Shown: one piece after another, positions 1 to 5,289 of the stretch
How the letters are laid out: each line of letters begins with the position of its first letter
Position numbering within the stretch: the first letter of the stretch is position 1
Assembly: GCA_029256665.1 (NCBI GenBank)
Contig: JAQSXN010000198.1
Location: 1-7,158 of the forward strand
Length of the DNA stretch: 7,158 nt
DNA from: Paenibacillus sp.
Lineage (GTDB): Bacteria > Bacillota > Bacilli > Paenibacillales > Paenibacillaceae
Direction: 5' to 3'
The notes under the pieces: generated by a model
What the model was told of the DNA's origin: nothing
The model's input: only the letters and a program-made list of their open reading frames with translations
Database searches by the model: none
Program-made: the position numbers and the translations under genes

Positions 1-81
1 CGACAAAGTAGAGGGGAATGGCGTGTTTTGATGGGAGTTTGTCGGTGGGAGCGACAAAGCAGAAGGAAGTGGCGTGTGTTG
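1..81. repeat. Two-copy degenerate 51-bp-period repeat with hairpin
   Basis: Positions 1-30 and 52-81 match at 25 of 30 bases; both begin CGACAAAG and share TGGCGTGT near the end. The 21 bp between the copies contains TTTGTCG (38-44), which pairs perfectly with CGACAAA (52-58) across a 7-base loop, so each unit boundary can fold into a hairpin. The array runs into the left edge, so its true copy number is unknown. The 51-bp period is a multiple of three, but no convincing gene uses it. It is best described as an intergenic repeat element of unknown role. It could be the end of a longer tandem array or one member of a dispersed family. Confidence 0.6.
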
Positions 82-223
82 GCCAGCCTTAGATTCCGTT
101 TGCCTTGTGGACTCCCTCAATTATTCATTCGGTATATTAGCTCGACTGAGCCGTGGAATTTCCAAGACCAGACGCGCGGTATCCGGCCTGAGAAGGGTCC
201 TAAATTTAATATCATGTTAGGAG
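82..223. other. Intergenic sequence, no gene seen
   Basis: Together with the repeat at the left edge this makes about 220 bases without a supportable gene. An open frame runs from 28 to 246 but it has no ribosome binding site and a low-complexity, arginine-rich translation. It also passes through the repeat and into the promoter of the MarR gene. I see no RNA gene or clear terminator here. The AT-rich stretch at 201-216 only partly resembles the downstream operator. Confidence 0.5.
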
Positions 224-252
224 TTGACAACGTCCGCCTCTTCTGATATCTT
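224..252 (+). promoter_or_regulatory. Sigma-A promoter of the MarR-family regulator
   Basis: A perfect -35 hexamer TTGACA (224-229) is followed after exactly 17 bp by TATCTT (247-252), a 4-of-6 match to the -10 consensus. Transcription would start near 258-260, about 30 bases before the start codon. The -10 box forms the left end of the palindromic operator at 247-264, so a bound repressor would block RNA polymerase. This is the geometry expected for autorepression. Confidence 0.75.
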
Positions 253-264
253 TAATTTAAGATA
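247..264. promoter_or_regulatory. MhqR-like operator, copy 1 (before regulator)
   Basis: TATCTTTAATTTAAGATA is an 18-bp imperfect palindrome: 8 of 9 positions in each half are complementary. It covers the -10 box and likely start site of the regulator's promoter. The outer arms TATCT/AGATA match my recollection of the B. subtilis MhqR box (TATCT...AGATA around an AATT core). A copy with 17 of 18 bases identical precedes the dioxygenase gene. Binding by the MarR-family protein encoded just downstream is inferred from position and similarity. Confidence 0.75.
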
Positions 265-278
265 ATACAAATTGAAGG

Positions 279-285
279 AAAGGAG
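279..285 (+). promoter_or_regulatory. Ribosome binding site favouring the second ATG
   Basis: AAAGGAG ends 3 bases before the ATG at 289, which is too close, and 9 bases before the ATG at 295, which is ideal. An overlapping weaker GAAGGA (274-279) would suit 289. The regulator may therefore begin at residue 3 of the longer reading. Confidence 0.5.
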
Positions 286-288
286 CAG

Positions 289-780
289 ATGAAGATGACC
301 GGCGACGATAATCAAACGAACATGACAAACCAACCGAGTGCTGCGAAATCCAACGTCTCTCTGGACCTCTACATCGCGCTGTCGAGAGCCAGTCAGTGGG
401 TCAACGCGCATACCGATCGGGATATCCGCGGTCATGGACTGAACCGTACCGAATTCGGCGTGCTGGAGATGCTGTATCATCGCGGACCGCAGCCGCTTCA
501 GCAAATCGGCGGCAAGGTGCTTATGAGCAGCGGCAACATTACGTACGTCATCGACAAGCTGGAGAAGAAGGGATTATGCCGCAGGCGCGCTTCCAAAGAA
601 GACCGTCGTCTGATCTACGGCGAAATTACCGACGAGGGCAGCCGCTTCATAGAAGAAGTGTTCCCGGCGCATACTAGATGCATCGAAGAGGCAACAGACG
701 GACTGACCGCCGAAGAAAAGGCGCTAGCCAGCGCGCTGTTGAAGAAGTTAGGCAAGTTCGCCCAGCAGTCCTTCAAGTAG
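289..780 (+). CDS. mhqR: MarR-family repressor, MhqR-like
   Basis: This is a 163-residue MarR-family winged-helix regulator, predicted to be a cytoplasmic dimer that releases DNA on exposure to quinones or related electrophiles. The winged helix spans about residues 45-115: a helix beginning HGLNRTEFGVLE, a recognition helix around residues 79-95 (SSGNITYVIDKLEKKG) and the family-typical wing with EDRR at 104-107. A dimerising helix follows in the C-terminal 45 residues. The first 20 or so residues are polar and probably disordered. Two cysteines (C97, C131) are present; I cannot tell whether they sense anything. The start may be 289 or 295, and the better-spaced ribosome site favours 295. 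Near-identical palindromes precede this gene and the dioxygenase, and the downstream enzymes match the MhqR regulon, so I use that name. A paralogous quinone-sensing MarR protein is the main alternative. MarR family is near certain; MhqR orthology is likely. Confidence 0.9.
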   Translation: MKMTGDDNQTNMTNQPSAAKSNVSLDLYIALSRASQWVNAHTDRDIRGHGLNRTEFGVLEMLYHRGPQPLQQIGGKVLMSSGNITYVIDKLEKKGLCRRRASKEDRRLIYGEITDEGSRFIEEVFPAHTRCIEEATDGLTAEEKALASALLKKLGKFAQQSFK

Positions 781-818
781 CCGAATCGGCCGCGAACGGA
801 CTGCTTCCATCGATCACA

Positions 819-836
819 TATCTTTAATTTAAGATT
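819..836. promoter_or_regulatory. MhqR-like operator, copy 2 (before dioxygenase)
   Basis: TATCTTTAATTTAAGATT differs from the upstream operator only at its last base. It lies 33 bp before the dioxygenase start codon, inside the 89-bp gap after the regulator gene. TATCTT at 819-824 or TTTAAT at 823-828 could serve as a -10, but no good -35 stands at 16-18 bp upstream (ACGGAC or CTGCTT). It may control a weak internal promoter, or act as a second binding site or roadblock on transcripts from the upstream promoter. Confidence 0.7.
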
Positions 837-869
837 CACAAAAATCAACCATTAAGGGAGAGATTACAA

Positions 870-1859
870 ATGACACAATCAAACGGCCAAGTACAGGGAC
901 AATCGGCATTCCAATCGCAAGCACAGACAGCTGGTATCCACCATATTACGGCATTCGTAAGGGATCCGCAGGTCACTTCGGATTTCTATGCGGGAGTACT
1001 GGGATTACGACTAGTCAAAAAAACGATCAACTTCGACGCTCCGGAAGTGTACCATCTGTACTTTGGCGATCAAGCCGGAAGCCCGGGTACGATTATTACC
1101 TTCTTCCCGTGGAAGGATTCGCGCAAAGGCGTCATCGGCGCCGGCCAAGTCGGCATCACGACCTACGTCGTACCGGATGGCTCGCTCGGATTCTGGCGCG
1201 AGCGACTGGCAAGACTCGGCGTTGAAGCGCAAGAGTCGGAGCGGTTCGGGGAGCAGTACCTCGGCTTCGCGGATCCGGACGGACTGCGCGGCGAAATCGT
1301 AGCCCGCGCGGAAGGCGCGAACAGCGAATGGTCGTTCGGCGGCGTGCCGGCCGATCAAGCGATCAAAGGCTTCGGCGGAGCGGTATTGTTCAGCGGCGCG
1401 CCGGAATCGACGGGCAAACTGCTCGAGAATGTGATGGGTCTGACCAAAGTAGGCGAGGATGTCGGCTATGTTCGCTACCGCTCGTTCGGCGACCTCGGCA
1501 ACATCATCGACGTTAATGCAACCGCGATGGCGGCAGGCCACGGAGGCCACGGCACGGTTCACCATATCGCGTGGAGAGCCAAAGACGATGCGGAGCATGC
1601 GCTCTGGAGAAGCCATGTGGCAGCCAGCGGCTACCAGCCGACGCCGATCGTCGACAGACAATATTTTAACGCGCTGTACTTTAGGGAAGAGGGCGGCATC
1701 CTCTTCGAAATCGCGACGGATCCTCCGGGCTTCGCGCGTGACGAGGAGCCAGAACATCTGGGCGAAACATTAATGCTGCCGGAGTGGTACGAGAAAAACC
1801 GTGCCGAAATCGAAGCTCTGCTGACGCCGTTCACGGTGCGCGAATTGGAGGGGAATTGA
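870..1859 (+). CDS. Ring-cleaving dioxygenase, VOC family (MhqO/MhqA/MhqE-like)
   Basis: This 329-residue protein has two vicinal-oxygen-chelate (glyoxalase/extradiol dioxygenase) halves, about residues 22-145 and 165-290. Family members are metal-dependent dioxygenases that open the ring of hydroquinone or catechol-type compounds, or their thiol adducts. Visible signatures are GIHHIT (22-27), YHLYFGD (61-67), VHHIAW (230-235) and ILFEIATDPPGF (277-288). His25, one of His231/His232, and Glu280 are the likely metal ligands. The first 21 residues are an unusual Gln-rich tail (7 Gln) placed before the point where the fold begins; no alternative ATG removes it. The start is supported by AGGGAG at 855-860 with 9-base spacing. 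The gene sits under the second operator copy and is followed after 3 bp by the hydrolase, so they are very likely cotranscribed. Which B. subtilis paralogue it best matches cannot be told by eye. Confidence 0.9.
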   Translation: MTQSNGQVQGQSAFQSQAQTAGIHHITAFVRDPQVTSDFYAGVLGLRLVKKTINFDAPEVYHLYFGDQAGSPGTIITFFPWKDSRKGVIGAGQVGITTYVVPDGSLGFWRERLARLGVEAQESERFGEQYLGFADPDGLRGEIVARAEGANSEWSFGGVPADQAIKGFGGAVLFSGAPESTGKLLENVMGLTKVGEDVGYVRYRSFGDLGNIIDVNATAMAAGHGGHGTVHHIAWRAKDDAEHALWRSHVAASGYQPTPIVDRQYFNALYFREEGGILFEIATDPPGFARDEEPEHLGETLMLPEWYEKNRAEIEALLTPFTVRELEGN

Positions 1860-1862
1860 GCC

Positions 1863-2498
1863 ATGACCATGGAAACCTTGAATATGAAGCATCTGTTTAT
1901 CAAAGGCAAGGACGAAACGGCACCCGTATTGCTACTGCTTCACGGCACGGGCGGTACGGAGCGGGATCTGCTGGGACTGGGGGAGCTCGTCTCTCCCGGC
2001 TCTTCCGTCCTAAGCGTTAGAGGCAACGTGCTCGAGAACGGAATGCCGCGGTTTTTCCGCAGGCTGGCGGAGGGAGTCTTCGACATCGAGGACTTAGTAT
2101 ATCGCACCAAGGAGCTTCAAGATTTTCTGAATGCAGCGGCTGCAGAGTATGGCTTCGACCGCTCCAATATCGTTGCGATAGGATACTCCAATGGCGCCAA
2201 TATCGCGGGCAGCTTGCTGTTCCACTATAAGGATTCGCTGAAAGGAGCCATCCTGCATCATCCCATGGTGCCGCTGCGCGGACTTGACCTGCCGGACTTG
2301 TCGGGCGTGCCGGTGTTTATCGCGGCCGGGGACAACGATCCGATCTGTTCGCCGTCCGAGACGAGGGAGCTGGACGGATTGCTCCGGGAAGCGGGAGCCG
2401 AGGTGGAGGTTAGATGGGATCGGTTCGGTCACCAGCTGACAAGCGCGGAGGCGCATGCCGCGGCCGATTGGTTCAAACGCACGTTCGCGAAAGGGTGA
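1863..2498 (+). CDS. mhqD: MhqD-like alpha/beta hydrolase (carboxylesterase)
   Basis: This 211-residue cytoplasmic serine hydrolase belongs to the phospholipase/carboxylesterase branch of alpha/beta hydrolases. The oxyanion-hole motif HGTGG is at 27-31, the nucleophile elbow GYSNG at 107-111 (Ser109), the acid in GDNDP is probably Asp159, and the catalytic His190 lies in FGHQL. The stretches RGNVLENGMPRFF and LLFHYKDSLKGAILHHPM closely match what I remember of B. subtilis MhqD, a member of the quinone-induced MhqR regulon. The likely role is hydrolysis of ester products or adducts arising from ring cleavage, but the true substrate is unknown. The ATG at 1863 is preferred because GGAGGGG (1847-1853) is 9 bases upstream; ATGs at 1869 and 1884 are too far away. 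That ribosome site lies inside the end of the dioxygenase gene, indicating translational coupling. Confidence 0.92.
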   Translation: MTMETLNMKHLFIKGKDETAPVLLLLHGTGGTERDLLGLGELVSPGSSVLSVRGNVLENGMPRFFRRLAEGVFDIEDLVYRTKELQDFLNAAAAEYGFDRSNIVAIGYSNGANIAGSLLFHYKDSLKGAILHHPMVPLRGLDLPDLSGVPVFIAAGDNDPICSPSETRELDGLLREAGAEVEVRWDRFGHQLTSAEAHAAADWFKRTFAKG

Positions 2499-2503
2499 TC
2501 GCC

Positions 2504-3142
2504 ATGCTATCCATAGATCCGGGGAGTCAAAGCACGCAGGATAACTATAAGCTGCTCATAGGCGGCATTATTCCAAGGCCGATCGCGTTCGTCACGACGC
2601 TGTCGGAGGACGGCGTCCTTAACGCGGCGCCGTTCAGCTTCTTCAACATCGTGTCGGCCGATCCGCCGATGATCGCCGTGTCGGTTCAGCGCAAGAGCGG
2701 CGGCGTGCGGAAGGATACGGCGCGCAACGCGATCGCGAAGGGACAATTCGTCGTCCATGTGGCGGACGAAGGTTACGTCGAAGCGCTGAACGCCACCGCG
2801 GCGCCGGTGCTGCCCGACGTGAGCGAGGTAGAGCTGGCGGGATTAACGCCGGTTCCTAGCGAGGTGATCGCCGTACCCGGCGTGGCGGAGGCGGCGATTC
2901 GTCTCGAGTGCGTGCTGGAGCAGGCGATCGAGCTTGGAGGCACGTTGAATGCGCCGGGCTTGGAAGGCGATGGAGTGCCCTCAACCGATTTGCTCATCGG
3001 TCGCGTCGTCCGTTTCCACATCGACGAGAAGGTGTATCGCAATGGCCGAATCGACCCCGAAGCGCTGAAACCGGTAAGCCGTCTGGCGGGCAACGACTAT
3101 GCCAAGCTCGGCGAGCGGTTCACGCTCGTTCGTCCGACCTGA
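2504..3142 (+). CDS. Flavin reductase-like protein (FMN-binding split barrel)
   Basis: This 212-residue protein has the flavin-reductase-like split-barrel domain (DIM6/NTAB type) over about residues 15-180. Key stretches are PRPIAFVTT (24-32) and NAAPFSFFNIVSADPP (40-55), the usual FMN-binding segments, and GNDYAKLG near the C-terminus (196-203). Relatives bind FMN and reduce flavin, or act on small aromatic substrates with NAD(P)H. The ATG at 2504 is chosen: AAAGGGTGAT (2490-2499) overlaps the hydrolase stop and resembles the anti-16S sequence, and homologous sequence begins there. An open frame continues back to 2414 but only as overlap with the hydrolase gene. It lies 5 bp after the hydrolase and is the last gene of the operon. 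A role in quinone detoxification, for example supplying reduced flavin or reducing a ring-cleavage product, is inferred from context only. Confidence 0.88.
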   Translation: MLSIDPGSQSTQDNYKLLIGGIIPRPIAFVTTLSEDGVLNAAPFSFFNIVSADPPMIAVSVQRKSGGVRKDTARNAIAKGQFVVHVADEGYVEALNATAAPVLPDVSEVELAGLTPVPSEVIAVPGVAEAAIRLECVLEQAIELGGTLNAPGLEGDGVPSTDLLIGRVVRFHIDEKVYRNGRIDPEALKPVSRLAGNDYAKLGERFTLVRPT

Positions 3143-3145
3143 TTC

Positions 3146-3162
3146 GATAGGCCGCGCCTATC
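3146..3162 (+). terminator. Short hairpin after the operon, weak terminator
   Basis: GATAGGC (3146-3152) and GCCTATC (3156-3162) pair perfectly across a CGC loop, 4 bases after the stop codon of the flavin-reductase gene. There is no T-run after it, so it is not a classical intrinsic terminator. It may end transcription weakly or protect the 3' end of the message. Confidence 0.35.
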
Positions 3163-3211
3163 AGGCTCATCCTGCGCATCCCGCCAATCTCTTCCTTCGT
3201 GATTCGACCTT

Positions 3212-3257
3212 CCCGTCTATTCTCCATGACGCATGATCGTAGCATGCGGACGACGGG
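3212..3257. promoter_or_regulatory. Two-tier inverted repeat before the flavoprotein gene
   Basis: The inner arms CGCATG (3230-3235) and CATGCG (3243-3248) flank a 7-base loop. The outer arms CCCGTC (3212-3217) and GACGGG (3252-3257) enclose them. The structure ends 70 bp before the flavoprotein start. TATACA at 3265-3270 could be a -10, but no -35 is recognisable at 17 bp upstream, where the right inner arm lies instead. It could be an operator or an RNA structure in the leader; no regulator is identified. Confidence 0.35.
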
Positions 3258-3327
3258 TAGGCGATATACATAAGAGATCGGCAAGATGCGGTACGCCGGT
3301 TAGGACTGCGGAGGGCGGAGATAGGCA

Positions 3328-4242
3328 ATGGATGCGGAATGCGCGATTATCGGAGGCGGTCCGGCAGGACTCAGCGCGGCGCTAGTGCTCGGCAGAGCCA
3401 GACGCCGCGTATTGTTATTTGACGATCATAAGCCGCGTAACGCGGTGACCAGACATACGCATGGCTTTATTACGCGGGACGGCGTCTCGCCGCAAGAGCT
3501 CAGGAGATTGGCGAGGGAGGATGTCGCCCGCTATCCTAACGTTTATGCCGTTGATCGCCAAGTGGGATCGGTGAGCCCGCTCGGCGGGGGAGGTTTCCTG
3601 CTCCGCGACAGCGCCGGCGCGGCGTACCGGGCGAGGAAGCTGCTCCTCGCGACGGGGCTCAAGGAGACGCTGCCCGACATTCCGGGCGCGTCGTCTTTGT
3701 ACGGCCGCAGCCTATTTAATTGCCCATACTGCGACGGTTGGGAGCTGCGCGATCAGCCGCTCGTCGTTATCGCGGAAGGATCCAACGCCTTCTCGCTGGC
3801 AAGGCTTGCTTATCAGTGGAGCCGCGACTTACTGGTCTGCACCAATGGGCAGGCGAGGTCGCTCAGCGGCGGCGAACGTCAGGCGCTGGCGGGCCGGGGC
3901 ATAGCCGTCGCGCAGCGCAGGATCGCGGAGCTGGTCGGGACTAACGGCCAGCTTCGCTCCGTTCGCTTCGATGACGGAACCGAGTCGCCGCGCACCGGCG
4001 GGTTTCTCTCGCCGTATTGGCGGCAAGCGTCGCCGTTCGGCGAACGGCTGGGCTGCGCGATGAGCGAGCAGGGCGGCATCGTGACGGACGGCATGGGCCG
4101 GACCAACGTCCCGGGCATCTATGCAGCCGGCGACACTGCGGTCATCGCCCCCGCCCAGACTGCCATGGCCGCAGGAGAAGGGAGCCGCGCGGCGATCGGC
4201 ATCAATTCCGATCTCGTTAGAGAGGATTTTGGGGCGCGATAG
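3328..4242 (+). CDS. Thioredoxin-reductase-like FAD oxidoreductase with CPYC motif
   Basis: This 304-residue FAD-dependent oxidoreductase has the thioredoxin-reductase fold and is slightly shorter than typical TrxB. The N-terminal FAD site IIGGGPAGLSAA is at 7-18, ATGLKETLPDIPG at 108-120, the redox pair C132-P-Y-C135 in NCPYCDGWE, and the C-terminal FAD motif GRTNVPGIYAAGD at 257-269. The segment where classical TrxB carries its GxGxxA NADPH motif reads AEGSNAFSLA (149-158), and no arginine-rich NADP-phosphate motif follows. It therefore resembles the branch containing the GliT/HlmI/DepH disulfide oxidases, or relatives with altered cofactor use, more than thioredoxin reductase. No thioredoxin or peroxidase gene is nearby. 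The start is supported by GGAG at 3317-3320 with 7-base spacing. It is 185 bp after the quinone operon and convergent with the AraC gene, so it is probably transcribed alone. Family is near certain; substrate is unknown. Confidence 0.88.
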   Translation: MDAECAIIGGGPAGLSAALVLGRARRRVLLFDDHKPRNAVTRHTHGFITRDGVSPQELRRLAREDVARYPNVYAVDRQVGSVSPLGGGGFLLRDSAGAAYRARKLLLATGLKETLPDIPGASSLYGRSLFNCPYCDGWELRDQPLVVIAEGSNAFSLARLAYQWSRDLLVCTNGQARSLSGGERQALAGRGIAVAQRRIAELVGTNGQLRSVRFDDGTESPRTGGFLSPYWRQASPFGERLGCAMSEQGGIVTDGMGRTNVPGIYAAGDTAVIAPAQTAMAAGEGSRAAIGINSDLVREDFGAR

Positions 4243-4275
4243 GGCTATAGTCGGTCGTCCGCGGGGGATCCTTCG

Positions 4276-5151
4276 TTATTCGTAACGGCTGCTCCCTTGT
4301 TGTCGAAATTCGCTGGGAGTAAGACCGGTTTCTTTTTTGAAATTTCTGCTGAAATAATGAATGCTTATATAGCCAAGCCTTTCGGCGATCGACTCCAGTC
4401 TCTCTCCGTTTAGAAGGGCTTGTTTCGCTTGCCGGATTCTTTCGGAAATGAGAAACGATTTCGGATTTTGCCCGACTTGATCCCGGAACAACCTGGTGAA
4501 GTAGCTGGAATGATAGCCGCAAAGCGCGGCCAGCTCCGCAACCGACCAGTTTTTCTCGGGTTGCTCGCGCATGGCGCGCAGCGCATTATTTATTTTGTTC
4601 GGGGCTCTGGAATCCTTCTGGTTCATGAGGCTCCGAAGGACGAGCGTTAGGAACTCCATCATAAGAGAGCGCAACAGGTAAGAGGCGGCGGGATGCTCTC
4701 CGCGATATTCGGCTACCATCCTCATCAAGAGCGGTTCGATATTCGGGACATACATATGATGCGGAATCGCGATTTCTTGTTGCCCGGGAACGGATAGTCG
4801 ATACGATTGCGCCTTAAATGACAAGTCGGAGTTAGAAACGGATTGGATTCCGTAAGCGGGGTGCAGGGATTCCGAAGAGCTATGATGCCAGGAAAAATGC
4901 AAGCTCACGTAATCCGTCGGTTTGAGCGTCGACAAACGATGAGGACTGTCTGCGCCAAAAAAAACCATGGCCCCCGGCCGCACGCTGTACATATCGGGAC
5001 CAAGCTGCAGCTCGGCTTCCCCCGATATCACGTAGAAGAATTGGCAATCGGGAATAAGGCGGGGTCCCCAGACGGTCCCGGCTTCCGTAATGGAACGACT
5101 GACGAAATTGACGGTCGGAGTCAACTCATATAGCTGCTGGTCGATCATCAC
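4276..5151 (-). CDS. AraC-family regulator with cupin sensor domain
   Basis: This 291-residue DNA-binding regulator has an N-terminal AraC-type cupin ligand domain (about residues 20-95) and a C-terminal double helix-turn-helix (about 190-285). The first HTH is around 202-223 (SVAELAALCGYHSSYFTRLF), the second around 251-273 (IAERLGYISIHYFSRNFK), followed by the family-typical GLTPSEFRQ. Such proteins usually activate adjacent genes on binding a small ligand, often a sugar or a catabolic intermediate. The reading begins with GTG at 5151, immediately followed by ATG at 5148. GGGAGGG (complement of 5159-5165) is 7 bases from the GTG and 10 from the ATG, so either may be used. It is divergent from the PhyH gene across 138 bp, making that gene its probable target. 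Its 3' end lies 33 bp from the convergent flavoprotein gene, with no obvious terminator between them. Confidence 0.92.
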   Translation of the reverse strand: MMIDQQLYELTPTVNFVSRSITEAGTVWGPRLIPDCQFFYVISGEAELQLGPDMYSVRPGAMVFFGADSPHRLSTLKPTDYVSLHFSWHHSSSESLHPAYGIQSVSNSDLSFKAQSYRLSVPGQQEIAIPHHMYVPNIEPLLMRMVAEYRGEHPAASYLLRSLMMEFLTLVLRSLMNQKDSRAPNKINNALRAMREQPEKNWSVAELAALCGYHSSYFTRLFRDQVGQNPKSFLISERIRQAKQALLNGERLESIAERLGYISIHYFSRNFKKETGLTPSEFRQQGSSRYE

Positions 5152-5169
5152 CGAATGACCCTCCCGGGC

Positions 5170-5210
5170 GAAAAGTGTTTGAAAAAGTGCAAGAAAAGCT
5201 TGAGAAATGC
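5170..5210. promoter_or_regulatory. Candidate AraC-family direct-repeat operators
   Basis: TTGAAAAAGTGC (5179-5190) and TTGAGAAATGC (5200-5210) are similar in the same orientation and start 21 bp apart, two helical turns, as expected for an AraC-type dimer. A weaker partial copy, GAAAAGTG, is at 5170-5177. They lie between the regulator and the PhyH gene, upstream of the likely PhyH promoter. The A-rich composition makes chance similarity possible. Confidence 0.3.
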
Positions 5211-5240
5211 TAAATCGTTTATTTGGTTCCTCGGGTAAGA

Positions 5241-5254
5241 TGTAACCGTTAGCG
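5241..5254 (+). promoter_or_regulatory. cre-like site before the PhyH gene
   Basis: TGTAACCGTTAGCG matches the CcpA-binding consensus TGWAANCGNTNWCA at 12 of 14 positions, missing the last base and one W. It lies directly before TATTAT/TATAAC (5256-5264), a candidate -10 for the PhyH gene with no good -35, as is common for activator-dependent promoters. Catabolite repression of this gene would fit a carbon-related role but is speculative. Confidence 0.35.
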
Positions 5255-5289
5255 CTATTATAACAAATAACGCAAAGGGAGGAAGCCGC

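Noticed and set aside
1..81. CRISPR-like array
   Set aside because: Only two degenerate copies with a 21-bp interval that itself pairs with the repeat, and no cas genes.
28..246. Open frame of 72 codons at the left edge
   Set aside because: No ribosome binding site, passes through the repeat and the TTGACA promoter element, and its translation resembles no protein family.
1011..1757. Long minus-strand open frame of 248 codons opposite the dioxygenase
   Set aside because: It is a shadow created by GC-rich codon use of the plus-strand gene. It is Arg/Ala-rich with no domain, and the plus-strand reading has clear VOC motifs.
2414..2503. Upstream extension of the flavin-reductase frame
   Set aside because: It overlaps the conserved C-terminus of the hydrolase in another frame, while a good ribosome site directly precedes the ATG at 2504.
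4243..4275. Terminator between the convergent flavoprotein and AraC genes
   Set aside because: The 33-bp gap contains no hairpin or T-tract that I can find.
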